Positions 17,681-27,000 of a stretch of DNA of 64,000 nucleotides are shown here, in pieces (the stretch's first letter is position 1; the number at the start of each line of letters is the position of its first letter). The stretch comes from Streptomyces nojiriensis. Its GTDB lineage: Bacteria > Actinomycetota > Actinomycetes > Streptomycetales > Streptomycetaceae. The notes under the pieces are model-generated. The model ran no database searches and was not told the DNA's origin. It worked only from the letters and a program-made list of their open reading frames with translations. Both the position numbers and the translations under genes were made by a program. The stretch spans positions 2,418,001 through 2,482,000 of the forward strand of contig NZ_CP071139.1 in NCBI RefSeq assembly GCF_017639205.1, in the 5' to 3' direction.

Positions 17681-18574
17681 ATGACGACGAGCCCCGGTGC
17701 TGTGCCTGGCGCAGCCGATGCCGATGCGCGGAGCGCTGTGGCGCCCTCTTCGCTCTCCCCTTCGCGGGCGAGCGATTTCATGCAGTGCCCGTTGCTGTAC
17801 CGGTTCCGGGTGATCGACAGGCTGCCGGAGAAGCCCAGTGCGGCTGCTACCCGCGGGACGCTGGTGCATGCGGTGCTGGAGCGGCTTTTCGATCATCCGG
17901 CGCAGGAGCGGACGGCGCCGCGGGCGAAGGCGTTGGTTCCGGGGCAGTGGGACCGGTTGCTGGAGTCGAAGCCGGAGCTGACGGAGCTGTTCCCGGAGGG
18001 TGACGAGGGGGCGGGGCTGGCGCGGTGGCTGACGGAGGCCGAGGCGCTGGTCGAGCGGTGGTTCACGTTGGAGGACCCGACGCGGCTGGAGCCGGTGGAG
18101 CGGGAGTTCTTCGTGGAGACGGAGCTGGAGTCGGGGCTGCGTCTGCGGGGGATCATCGACCGGGTGGACGTGGCGCCGACGGGCGAGGTGCGGATCGTCG
18201 ACTACAAGACGGGGAAGGCGCCGCGGCCGGAGTACGCGGAGGGTGCGCTGTTCCAGATGAAGTTCTACGCGCTGGTGGTGTGGCGGCTGAAGCAGGTGGT
18301 GCCGCGGCGGCTGCAGCTGGTGTATCTGGGCAGTGGGGACGTGCTGACGTACGACCCGGTGGTGGCGGATCTGGAGCGGGTGGAGCGCAAGCTGCTCGCG
18401 TTGTGGGAGGCGATCCGGGAGGCGACGGAGTCGGGTGAGTGGCGGCCGCGGCCGACGAAGCTGTGCGGCTGGTGTGATCATCAGGCGGTGTGTCCGGAGT
18501 TCGGCGGTACTCCCCCGCCCTATCCGCTGGTGATCTCGCCGCGGCCGGGGGCGGAGCTCCCGGCGGAGTCGTGA
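17681..18574 (+). CDS. RecB-family nuclease with PD-(D/E)XK and Cys cluster
   Basis: Predicted 297 aa. The nuclease core reads LRLRGIIDRVDVAPTGEVRI then VDYKTGKAPRP, supplying the D...D-Y-K motif of PD-(D/E)XK enzymes; an upstream His in TRGTLVHAVLERLF is also typical. Four Cys residues (one in FMQCPLLYRFR and three in LCGWCDHQAVCPEF) match the AddB/Cas4-style 4Fe-4S staple that ties the N- and C-termini. Such proteins are stand-alone exonucleases of unknown role. The start is uncertain: ATG 17681 follows only GTAGGG, and in-frame ATGs at 17597 and 17642 are alternatives. It is probably transcribed separately from the response regulator 64 bases on. Confidence 0.85.
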   Translation: MTTSPGAVPGAADADARSAVAPSSLSPSRASDFMQCPLLYRFRVIDRLPEKPSAAATRGTLVHAVLERLFDHPAQERTAPRAKALVPGQWDRLLESKPELTELFPEGDEGAGLARWLTEAEALVERWFTLEDPTRLEPVEREFFVETELESGLRLRGIIDRVDVAPTGEVRIVDYKTGKAPRPEYAEGALFQMKFYALVVWRLKQVVPRRLQLVYLGSGDVLTYDPVVADLERVERKLLALWEAIREATESGEWRPRPTKLCGWCDHQAVCPEFGGTPPPYPLVISPRPGAELPAES

Positions 18575-18638
18575 TCTTGGTGTCAGGGCAGAATGGACGG
18601 GCCTGCCGTAGCCGTCCGACGAATTCGAGGTAGACCCC

Positions 18639-19310
18639 GTGGCGATCCGCGTCCTTCTGGTCGACGACCAGCCGCTGCTGCGCACCGGCTTCCGGATGAT
18701 CCTGGAGGCGGAGGAGGACCTGGCGGTGGTCGGTGAGGCCGGGGACGGGCTGCAGGCGCTGGACCAGGTGCGGGCGCTGCAGCCCGATGTGGTGCTGATG
18801 GACATCCGGATGCCGCGGATGGACGGGGTGGAGGCGACCCGGCAGATCACGGGTCCGGAGCGCGACGGGCCGGCGAAGGTGCTGGTGCTGACCACGTTCG
18901 ATCTGGACGAGTACGTGGTGGAGGCGCTGCGGGCGGGGGCGAGCGGGTTCCTGTTGAAGGACGCGCCGGCGAACGAGCTGGTGCAGGCGATCCGGGTGGT
19001 CGCGGCGGGTGAGGCGATGCTCGCGCCGAGTATCACGCGGCGGCTGCTGGACAAGTACGCGGGGCATCTTCCGTCGGGTGAGGAGAGCCTGCCGAACACC
19101 CTGGGGACGCTGACCGAGCGTGAGGTCGAGGTGCTGAAGCTGGTGTCGCGGGGGCTGTCGAACGCGGAGATCGCGGCGGATCTGTTCGTGAGCGAGACGA
19201 CGGTCAAGACGCATGTGGGGCACGTGCTGACGAAGCTGGGGCTGCGGGACCGGGTCCAGGCGGCGGTGTACGCGTACGAGAGCGGTCTGGTGCGCCCCGG
19301 GGCCCAGTAG
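18639..19310 (+). CDS. Orphan response regulator, NarL/FixJ family
   Basis: Predicted 223 aa. The GTG at 18639 follows GAGGTAGACCCC. The receiver domain (1-125) has acidic residues D9/D10, phosphoacceptor D55 in VVLMDIRMPRMDG, Thr in VLTTFD and K107 in FLLKDAP. The LuxR-type helix-turn-helix (about 155-212) reads LTEREVEVLKLVSRGLSNAE and ends in VKTHVGHVLTKLGLRDR. All residues needed for phosphorylation are present. No histidine kinase is nearby, so it is an orphan; S. coelicolor has one here as well (from memory). It converges on a substrate-binding protein gene, with a 21-bp hairpin between. Confidence 0.93.
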   Translation: MAIRVLLVDDQPLLRTGFRMILEAEEDLAVVGEAGDGLQALDQVRALQPDVVLMDIRMPRMDGVEATRQITGPERDGPAKVLVLTTFDLDEYVVEALRAGASGFLLKDAPANELVQAIRVVAAGEAMLAPSITRRLLDKYAGHLPSGEESLPNTLGTLTEREVEVLKLVSRGLSNAEIAADLFVSETTVKTHVGHVLTKLGLRDRVQAAVYAYESGLVRPGAQ

Positions 19311-19329
19311 GTCCGGCCGGGCGCGGATA

Positions 19330-19373
19330 CGCGGAGGGGGCCGTACGTGCGTGCACGTACGGCCCCCTCCGCG
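19330..19373. terminator. Bidirectional terminator, response regulator and SBP genes
   Basis: CGCGGAGGGGGCCGTACGTGC (19330-19350, broken here by the two-base centre GT) is fully complementary to 19353-19373, an almost perfect 44-base palindrome. It lies between the stops of convergent genes at 19310 and 19416. Confidence 0.85.
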
Positions 19374-19415
19374 TGGTGCCGGGCCCGCGGCGGGGCGGGC
19401 CCGGCTGCGCCGGCG

Positions 19416-20999
19416 TCAGCCCTTGCTGATCTCCCAGAAGCGGAAGACGGTCGAGGCGTCGAGGGACCACTGCAGGCCGCTCACGTTCTGGCGGGTGACG
19501 GCGTACTGCTTGCCCTGCCAGAGCGGGATGAGCGGGAGCTCCTCGGCGACGATGTCCTGGAGGCGGTTGTAGTCGGTGTTGGCCGCGGTGCGGTCGGACT
19601 TCGCGGAGGTCGACGGGATGATCGTCCCGGTGATCTCCTTGTTGTCGTAGTTGTTGCTCAGCACGTTGTCCGGGCCGAAGAACGGCTGCGTGAAGTTGTC
19701 GGCGTCCGGGTAGTCGGGCACCCAGCCCTTCACGTACACGCCGTACTTGCCGGCCTGGATGTCCTTCTCGTACTGCTCGTACTCGACGGACTTGACGTCG
19801 GCGTCGAAGAGGCCGCTGTCGTTGAGCTGCTTGGCGATGACCTCGAACTGCTGGTCCGTGGAGGGGCCGTAGCGGGACGGGGTGGAGTACAGGGTGAGCT
19901 TGACCTTGCCGTTGATGCCGCCGGCCTTGAGGACGGCCTTGGCCTTGTCGAGCTGCGGGGTGCCGCCGTAGCGGTCGAAGAACGGGGTCGTGTGGCCGGC
20001 GATGCCGGTCGGCACGATGGAGTAGAGCGCGGTGGCGGTGCCCGCGTACACGTCCCGGACGAGGGCTTCGCGGTCGATGAGGTAGGCGATGGCCTTGCGC
20101 ACGGGGAGCTTGCCGACGACGGGGTCGTTGACGTTGAACACCATGTGCTCGACTTCGGCGCCGGTGCCCTGGACGACGTCGACCTTGTTGTCGCCGGTCT
20201 TGCTGGAGGCGAGGGCGGCGATGTCCTTGGCGGCGAGGCCGCGGAAGGCGAAGTCGACGTCGCCGCTCTCCAGGACGGTCTTGAGGCCGGCCTGGTCGCC
20301 GTTGAAGAACTTCAGCGTGACGCCGGTGTTCTTGGCCTTGGCCTTGCCGCTGTAGGACTCGTTGACGGAGAAGGTGGCGCTCTTCTCGCTGAACGAGTCG
20401 AGCTTGTAGACGCCGGAGCCGACGGCCTTGTTGTCGCCGCGCAGCTTGTCGGCCGGGTACTCGGTGTGGTCGACGATGGAGCCGGCGCCCGACGCGATCT
20501 TGCTGGGGAAGGTGGCGTCGGAGGTCTTGAGCTTGAAGACGACGGTCTTGTCGTCGGGGGCGTCGATGCTCGCGATCGACGCGAGCATCACGGCCGGGCC
20601 GTTGGCGTCGTTGATCTTCAGGGTGCGCTCGAAGGAGAACTTGACGTCCTTCGAGGTGAGGCTGTGGCCGTTGCTGAACTTCAGGCCGTCCCGCAGGGTG
20701 CACTTGTAGAGCTTGCTGTCGCCGCCCTCGAAGCCGCAGGCCTGGGCGGCGTCGGGCTCGGGGGTGGTGCCGCCCTTGGGGAAGCTCAGCAGCGACTGGA
20801 AGACGTTGTTGAACAGCAGCCAGGAGCCCGGGTCGTAGCCCGATGCCGGGTCGACGGACTTCACCTTGTCGGATATGCCCATGACCACGCCCTTGCCGCT
20901 GCCGGCATTGGAGCCATCGGTCGAACCGCAACCGCTGAGCAGCGCGGCGGCGGTGGCTGCGCCGAGCGGGGCCGCCAGCCACTGGTTACGTCGATTCAC
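19416..20999 (-). CDS. Family 5 ABC substrate-binding lipoprotein, copy 1
   Basis: Predicted 527 aa from the GTG at 20999, with GAAGGAC upstream; a larger open frame in phase is not coding. The signal sequence VNRRNQWLAAPL... ends in the lipobox LLSGC with the lipidated Cys at 24. The body has the peptide/nickel-binding (SBP family 5) pattern: LRDGLKFSNGHSLTSKDVKF, the YPDADNF segment and C-terminal LPLIPLWQGKQYAV. It likely binds an oligopeptide or similar solute at the cell surface. No permease or ATPase gene is adjacent, and the next gene is a paralogue with the same end motif (VLPLWQGKQYV). It may share a remote transporter. Confidence 0.9.
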   Translation of the reverse strand: MNRRNQWLAAPLGAATAAALLSGCGSTDGSNAGSGKGVVMGISDKVKSVDPASGYDPGSWLLFNNVFQSLLSFPKGGTTPEPDAAQACGFEGGDSKLYKCTLRDGLKFSNGHSLTSKDVKFSFERTLKINDANGPAVMLASIASIDAPDDKTVVFKLKTSDATFPSKIASGAGSIVDHTEYPADKLRGDNKAVGSGVYKLDSFSEKSATFSVNESYSGKAKAKNTGVTLKFFNGDQAGLKTVLESGDVDFAFRGLAAKDIAALASSKTGDNKVDVVQGTGAEVEHMVFNVNDPVVGKLPVRKAIAYLIDREALVRDVYAGTATALYSIVPTGIAGHTTPFFDRYGGTPQLDKAKAVLKAGGINGKVKLTLYSTPSRYGPSTDQQFEVIAKQLNDSGLFDADVKSVEYEQYEKDIQAGKYGVYVKGWVPDYPDADNFTQPFFGPDNVLSNNYDNKEITGTIIPSTSAKSDRTAANTDYNRLQDIVAEELPLIPLWQGKQYAVTRQNVSGLQWSLDASTVFRFWEISKG

Positions 21000-21070
21000 G
21001 CGAACGTCCTTCACAGTCGAACTGTTTCGTTGCTCCGGCCCGCGACACCCGCTGCCGGTCTTTGCCTTGC

Positions 21071-22675
21071 TCAGCCGCTTACGCCGCGACCGAGCTCCCA
21101 CAACTGGAGGTCGGAGATGGCGTTGACCGACCACTCCACTCCGGTGATCCCGTCGCGTGCGGCGACGTACTGCTTGCCCTGCCACAGGGGCAGGACGGGC
21201 ACGTCCTCGGCGACGATGTCCTGTATCTCCGTGATCGCGGGGACGGCGATCGTACGGTCGACCGCCCGCCGGGATTCGGGGATGAGCCTGCTGCGCACCG
21301 CGCTGTTGGCGTACGGCGTGCCCAGGAAGTTGTCCTGCTCCAGGAACGGGGCGAGGAAGTTGTCGGCGTCCGGGTAGTCGGGGAACCAGCCGAGCCCGTA
21401 GGCGGCGTGGTCGCCCTTCTTCTGGGCGGGGCGGAAGTCCGCCCACTCGCTGCCCTGGACGGTGATGTCGAAGAGCCCGGTGGAGTTCAGCTGGGCCTTG
21501 AGGGCGTCGAACTCGGCGGCCGTGCCGTCGCCGTAGTGGTCGCTGGTGTAGTGCAGGGTCAGCTTGACCGGGGTCTTGATCCCGGCCTCCTTCAGCAGGG
21601 CGGCGGCCTTGGGCGTGTTGGCCTCGCCGTACTTGTTGTAGAAGGAGTTGACGTGGCCCGTCACGGTGGTGGGGACCAGCGAGTAGAGCGGCTGGGCGGA
21701 CTTGCCGTAGACCTTGGAGATGAGCTGTCCGCGGTCGACGGCGGCGGCGAGCGCCTGGCGGACGGCCTTGTCCTTGACGACCGGTGCCTCGGTGTTGAAG
21801 CCGAGGTAGCGGATCTCCAGGCCGGGCATCGGGACCAGCTTGACGCCCTTGGGCGGCTGGGCGCTGAACTCGGTGATCTGGGCGGGCGACAGGGTGCGGG
21901 AGACCATGTGGATCTTCCCGTCCGTGAGTGCCTTGCCCATGGCCGGGGAGTCGGTGAAGGTGCGCAGCTCGACCTTGTCGTTCTGCAGCTTGAGGTCGCC
22001 CTTGTAGTGCGGGTTCTTGGTGAAGACGGCGCGGACCAGCCGGTTGCCCTTGACCTCGGCCTTCATCGTGTACGGGCCGGAGCCGTCCACGGCGAAGCCC
22101 TCGCGGAGCTTCTTGGCGTCGTAGTTCTTCTCGCTGACGATGCCGGCGGCGGGGGTGGAGAGTTTGAACGGGAAGGTCGCGTCCGGGGTCTTCAGGTGGA
22201 AGACGACGGTGTCGGCGCCCTTGACCTCGACGTTGTCGAGGGTGGAGAGCAGCGAGGAGGGGCCGTTCTCGTCCTTGATGGCGAGGACGCGGTCGATGGA
22301 GAACTTGACGTCCTTGGCGGTGAGGGGCTCACCGTCGGCGAACTTCAGACCGGGGCGCAGGGTGCAGCGGTAGCTCTCGTTGCCGGCGTCGGTGAAGCGG
22401 CAGGCGGAGGCTGCTTCGGGGACGGGCTGGCCGCCGCCGCGCGGGGTGTGCATCAGCGTCTGGACGGTCTGGCGCAGGACGTTCCAGGCGCCGGCGTCGT
22501 AGGCGTAGGCGGGGTCGAAGGGGGCGGGAGCGAAGTCTGCGGCCTCGAACCGATCGGTGGTTCCGACGACGATCGCTCCGGATCCTGCTCCTCCGCCGCT
22601 CGCGCTGCCGCATGCGGCCAGCGCGGGGGTGAGCAGTCCGGCCGCGGCCGTCAGCACCATGGTCTTGCGGTTCAT
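21071..22675 (-). CDS. Family 5 ABC substrate-binding lipoprotein, copy 2
   Basis: Predicted 534 aa from the ATG at 22675 behind AGGGAG. The signal peptide MNRKTMVLTAAAGLLTPALA is followed by the lipid-attachment Cys22. It is a SBP family 5 protein: LRPGLKFADGEPLTAKDVKF, GWFPDYPDADNFLAPF and VPVLPLWQGKQYVAA. It is clearly homologous along its length to the following gene (71 bases downstream), so the two arose by tandem duplication and have diverged. The ligand cannot be predicted. A 583-base upstream region with several inverted and direct repeats holds the presumed promoter. The absence of permease genes is notable. Confidence 0.9.
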   Translation of the reverse strand: MNRKTMVLTAAAGLLTPALAACGSASGGGAGSGAIVVGTTDRFEAADFAPAPFDPAYAYDAGAWNVLRQTVQTLMHTPRGGGQPVPEAASACRFTDAGNESYRCTLRPGLKFADGEPLTAKDVKFSIDRVLAIKDENGPSSLLSTLDNVEVKGADTVVFHLKTPDATFPFKLSTPAAGIVSEKNYDAKKLREGFAVDGSGPYTMKAEVKGNRLVRAVFTKNPHYKGDLKLQNDKVELRTFTDSPAMGKALTDGKIHMVSRTLSPAQITEFSAQPPKGVKLVPMPGLEIRYLGFNTEAPVVKDKAVRQALAAAVDRGQLISKVYGKSAQPLYSLVPTTVTGHVNSFYNKYGEANTPKAAALLKEAGIKTPVKLTLHYTSDHYGDGTAAEFDALKAQLNSTGLFDITVQGSEWADFRPAQKKGDHAAYGLGWFPDYPDADNFLAPFLEQDNFLGTPYANSAVRSRLIPESRRAVDRTIAVPAITEIQDIVAEDVPVLPLWQGKQYVAARDGITGVEWSVNAISDLQLWELGRGVSG

Positions 22676-22923
22676 GCTGGAAGTACTCCCTGTAACCGGC
22701 ACTTGCTCAAAGCGGTGTGAAGGACACTTCGCGGCAGTCGCCCGTTCGGGGCGGAACGATCGGGCCGGTGTTGTGACGATCGGTCCACGCGGTTCCGGAA
22801 CAGGGGTGTGTGTCCGGGACGCGGCTGGGTGCGGCGTAGTGCCCGTATCGACAGTAGTGGTCCGGGGCGGGATGGCTGGAACTGGCCGAACTTGGGGCGT
22901 AATCGCACTGTGATCGGAGCGAA

Positions 22924-22941
22924 CTGCCTGTTCACAGGCAG
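22924..22941. repeat. 18-base palindrome upstream of SBP pair
   Basis: CTGCCTGT and ACAGGCAG flank the two bases TC, giving perfect two-fold symmetry. It could be an operator or short hairpin. It lies about 250 bases upstream of the SBP copy 2 start. Confidence 0.5.
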
Positions 22942-22969
22942 GGCTGCGCAGATTCGGTCAGGGGCTGAT

Positions 22970-22985
22970 CAATGTGGACACATTG
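22970..22985. repeat. 16-base palindrome upstream of SBP pair
   Basis: CAATGTG and CACATTG flank GA. The symmetric, AT-containing core looks like a repressor site rather than a terminator. It lies 45 bases from the start of the 22924 palindrome, roughly four helical turns. Confidence 0.5.
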
Positions 22986-23176
22986 GAAGTCGCCGAGGTC
23001 CCGTGACGGCCCCGCCGGGGGTGCGGAGCGTGACCAAGGTCACCCTCCGCAACGGCCCCGGAGAGGATGGAATTTCAGCCTCCAGGCCCTAAGGCGGAAG
23101 ATCCTTCCGTCAGGGCGCAGTCGAACAGGGTTCCGTTCGGCACAGAGCGTGCTCAAGGGATTCCGGTGCGTGGCAA

Positions 23177-23210
23177 TGCATACCGATGTGGGCCAGTGCA
23201 TGCCGATGTG
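23177..23210. repeat. Direct repeat with 20-base period
   Basis: TGCATACCGATGTG (23177-23190) and TGCATGCCGATGTG (23197-23210) differ at one base and start exactly 20 bases apart, two helical turns, so a protein dimer could bind both on one DNA face. They lie 49 bases past the HAD gene stop on the minus strand. Confidence 0.5.
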
Positions 23211-23258
23211 TCCGCTTGGGTGGGGTGCGGGCCCGACCGGAGGCCGGTGTCGTCACTC

Positions 23259-23960
23259 TCAGTTCATCGGTGCGATGAGCGAGCGCAGGAACGCGAGGTC
23301 GACGTCTTCCAGCGAGCGGACGACCGTACGCCCGGGGGCGGGCTCGATCACGCCGACCGAGGGAATGGCCACGACCCGGCAGCCGGCGGCCTCGGCGGCC
23401 GCCACCCCGGTGTGGGTGTCCTCGATGACCGCGCACCGCGAGGGGTGCGCGCCGAGCGAGTGCGCGGCGAACAGGTAGGGGTCGGGGTGCGGCTTGGTAC
23501 GGGCCACCTCGTCGCCGGCGACCGTCATCGTGAAGCGGTCGCGGCCGAGGGTGAGCAGGACCTGGTCGATGACCCGGCGGTGGGAGGCTGAGACGAGGGC
23601 GGTGGGCACGTTGTGCCGGGCGAGCTCGGCCAGCAGCCGCTCGGCTCCGGGCATCAGCGGCACCCGGTCGGCGATGCGGGCCTCGAAGCGCTCGTTGAGC
23701 AGGACGCTCAGCTCGGCGAGGCCGATGGCAGCGCCGGTCGACTCGATCAGGAAGGTCGCGCTGCGGCTCATGGGGCCGCCGACGACCACGTCGCGCCAGG
23801 CCTCGTCGAGGCGGTGGCCCAGTTCCTGGAAGATCTCCGCCTCGATCTCCCACCAGAAGCCTTCGGTGTCGACGAGGGTGCCGTCCATGTCGAGCAGCAC
23901 CGCCTGCAGGGCAGAACCGTCGGCCGTACGGGCGACGGGGGCGGGAACGGTGCTCGTCAT
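23259..23960 (-). CDS. HAD-family phosphatase (beta-phosphoglucomutase-like)
   Basis: Predicted 233 aa. Motif I is LLDMDGTLVDTE with the nucleophilic Asp and the acid/base Asp two residues on. Motif II is TALVSASHRR, motif III includes the Lys in RTKPHPDPYLFAA, and motif IV is CAVIEDTHTGVAAAEAAG. The helical cap between motifs I and II is of the subclass I type, as in beta-phosphoglucomutase and phosphoglycolate phosphatase. The substrate is unknown, probably a small phosphorylated metabolite. GAGAGG is well spaced for the ATG at 23960; an ATG two codons upstream (23966) is too close to it. It follows metH on the same strand after a hairpin. Confidence 0.9.
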   Translation of the reverse strand: MTSTVPAPVARTADGSALQAVLLDMDGTLVDTEGFWWEIEAEIFQELGHRLDEAWRDVVVGGPMSRSATFLIESTGAAIGLAELSVLLNERFEARIADRVPLMPGAERLLAELARHNVPTALVSASHRRVIDQVLLTLGRDRFTMTVAGDEVARTKPHPDPYLFAAHSLGAHPSRCAVIEDTHTGVAAAEAAGCRVVAIPSVGVIEPAPGRTVVRSLEDVDLAFLRSLIAPMN

Positions 23961-23986
23961 GCTCATGCCTCTCAGAAGGGACGAGA

Positions 23987-24041
23987 AGGCCGGTCACCTC
24001 TTCCGCGGGGCATACGACCCCGGGGAACAGGCGACCGGCCT
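23987..24041 (-). terminator. Hairpin downstream of metH
   Basis: AGGCCGGTC (23987-23995) pairs with GACCGGCCT (24033-24041), with an additional CCT/AGG pairing inside. It starts 33 bases past the metH stop and ends just before the HAD gene start, so the HAD gene may receive limited read-through. Confidence 0.65.
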
Positions 24042-24073
24042 GTATGGGACCGACAAGTGTACGTCGGTCGAGC

Positions 24074-27000
24074 TCAGCGTGCGTTGAAATACTTCGCTTC
24101 GGGGTGGTGAATCACGATCGCGTCGGTGGACTGCTCCGGGTGGAGCTGGAACTCCTCCGACAGGTGGACGCCGATCCGCTCCGGCTCCAGGAGGTCGGCG
24201 ATCTTCGCGCGGTCCTCCAGGTCGGGGCAGGCGCCGTAGCCGAGCGAGAAGCGGGCACCGCGGTACTTGAGGTCGAACATGTCCTCGACCTTCGCCGGGT
24301 CCTCGCCGCCGAATCCGAGCTCGGCGCGGACGCGGGCGTGCCAGTACTCGGCCATGGCCTCGGCGAGCTGGACCGAGAGGCCGTGCAGCTCCAGGTACTC
24401 GCGGTAGGAGTCCGACTCGAACAGCTTGGCCGTGGCCTCGCCGATCTTCGAGCCGACGGTGACCACCTGCAGGCCGACGACGTCGGTCTCGCCGGACTCC
24501 TCGGGACGGAAGAAGTCGGCGAGGCACAGGCGCCGGCCGCGGCGCTGGCGCGGGAAGGTGAAGCGGGTCCGCTCGTTGCCGGCTTCGTCGAGGATGATCA
24601 GGTCCTCGCCCTTGGAGACGCAGGGGAAGTACCCGTAGACGACCGCGGCCTCGAGCAGGTTCTCGGTGTGCAGCTTGTCCAGGAGGCCGCGCAGGCGCGG
24701 ACGGCCCTCGCTCTCGACGAGCTCCTCGTACGTGGCCCCGCCCGCGCGGGCCTGCTTGAGGCCCCACTGGCCCTTGAAGAGGGCGCCCTCGTCGAGCCAG
24801 GAGGCGTAGTCCTTGAGCGGGATGCCCTTGACCACGCGGGTGCCCCAGAACGGCGGGGCGGGGACCGGGTTGTCGATGGAGACGTCGGAGCGGCCGCCGG
24901 GCTCCTCGGCCTCGTCGGTCTGCAGGACCGGGGTGTCGCGCTTGGCGACGCGGCGCTGCTTGAGCTCGGGCAGGGTCGCACCGGGGACACCGCGCTTGAC
25001 GGCGATGAGGGCGTCCATGAGGCGCAGGCCCTCGAAGGCGTCGCGGGCGTACCGGACCTCGCCCTCGTAGATCTCGTGGAGGTCCTGCTCGACGTAGGCG
25101 CGGGTGAGGGCGGCGCCGCCGAGGATCACCGGGTAGTCGGCGGCCAGCTTGCGCTGGTTCAGCTCCTCCAGGTTCTCCTTCATGATCACGGTCGACTTCA
25201 CGAGCAGGCCGGACATGCCGATGACGTCGGCCTTGTGTTCCTGCGCGGCTTCGAGGATCGCGGAGACGGGCTGCTTGATGCCGATGTTGACGACGTTGTA
25301 GCCGTTGTTGGTGAGGATGATGTCGACGAGGTTCTTGCCGATGTCGTGGACGTCGCCGCGGACGGTGGCGAGCACGATCGTGCCCTTGCCCTCGTCGTCG
25401 GTCTTCTCCATGTGCGGTTCGAGGTAGGCGACGGCCGTCTTCATGACCTCGGCGGACTGGAGGACGAAGGGGAGCTGCATCTGGCCCGAGCCGAAGAGCT
25501 CGCCGACGACCTTCATGCCCTCCAGGAGGGTGTCGTTGACGATGTCGAGGGCGGGGCGGGTCGCGAGGGCCTCGTCGAGGTCGGCCTCCAGGCCGTTCTT
25601 CTCGCCGTCGATGATGCGGCGCTGCAGTCGCTCGTCCAGCGGCAGGGCGAGGAGTTCCTCGGCGCGGCCGGCCTTGAGCGACTTGGTGTTGACGCCCTCG
25701 AAGAGGGCCATCAGCTTCTGCAGCGGGTCGTAGTCGCCCTCGCGCCGGTCGTAGATCAGGTCGAGGGCGGTGGTGACCTGCTCCTCGTCGAAGCGGGCGA
25801 TCGGGAGGATCTTGGAGGCGTGGACGATGGCGGAGTCCAGGCCGGCCTTGACGCACTCGTCGAGGAAGACCGAGTTCAGCAGGACGCGGGCGGCCGGGTT
25901 GAGGCCGAAGGAGATGTTGGACAGGCCGAGGGTGGTCTGGACGTCCGGGTGGAGCCGCTTGAGCTCGCGGATCGCCTCGATCGTGGCGATGCCGTCCCCC
26001 CGGGACTCCTCCTGGCCGGTGCAGATCGTGAAGGTCAGGGTGTCGATGAGGATGTCCGACTCGCGGATCCCCCAGTTGCCCGTGAGGTCGGCGATGAGTC
26101 GTTCGGCAATGGCGACCTTGTGCTCGACGGTGCGGGCCTGGCCCTCCTCGTCGATGGTCAGCGCGATGAGCGCGGCGCCGTGCTCCTGGGCCAGTCGGGT
26201 GACCTTGGCGAAGCGGGACTCGGGGCCGTCGCCGTCCTCGTAGTTCACGGAGTTGATGACCGCGCGGCCGCCGAGCTTCTCCAGGCCCGCCTGGATGACG
26301 GGGACCTCGGTGGAGTCCAGGGCGATCGGCAGGGTGGAGGCGGTGGCGAAGCGGCCGGCGAGCTCCTCCATGTCGGCGACGCCGTCGCGGCCGACGTAGT
26401 CCACGCAGAGGTCGAGCATGTGCGCGCCCTCGCGGATCTGGTCGCGCGCCATCTCCACGCAGTCGTCCCAGCGGGCCTCCAGCATGGCCTCGCGGAACTT
26501 CTTGGAGCCGTTGGCGTTGGTGCGCTCGCCGATCGCCATGTACGAGGTGTCCTGGCGGAAGGGCACGGTCTGGTAGAGCGAGGCGGCGCCGGGCTCGGGC
26601 CGGGGGTCGCGCGGGACGACGGCCGTACCGCGGACCCGCTCGACGACCTGGCGCAGGTGCTCGGGGGTCGTGCCGCAGCAGCCGCCGACCAGGGAGAGCC
26701 CGTACTCGCGGACGAAGGTCTCCTGGGCGTCGGCCAGCTCGGGCGCGGTCAGCGGGTAGTGCGCGCCCTCCTTGGTCAGGACGGGCAGGCCGGCGTTGGG
26801 CATGCAGGAGAGCGGGATGCGGGCGTTGCGCGCGAGGTAGCGCAGGTGCTCGCTCATCTCGGCGGGGCCGGTGGCGCAGTTCAGGCCGATCATGTCGATG
26901 CCCAGCGGCTCCAGCGCGGTCAGGGCCGCGCCGATCTCCGAGCCGAGGAGCATGGTGCCGGTGGTCTCGACGGTGACGGAGCAGATCAGCGGGACGGTGA

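Larger units (their letters stand above)
22676..23258. other. 583-base intergenic region with repeats
   Basis: No coding frame is supported here: the open frames have no ribosome-binding site and wrong codon bias, and the stretch from about 22900 to 23000 is AT-richer than the genes on either side. It lies between the HAD gene stop and the start of the second SBP gene, both on the minus strand, so it should hold the HAD terminator and the SBP promoter. It contains two palindromes (22924-22941 and 22970-22985) and a 20-base-spaced direct repeat (23177-23210), each listed separately. A small RNA cannot be excluded. Confidence 0.6.

Noticed and set aside
21000..21446. An N-terminal extension of the first SBP gene
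   Set aside because: The extension overlaps the coding region of the second SBP in another frame, and the lipoprotein signal begins at the GTG at 20999.
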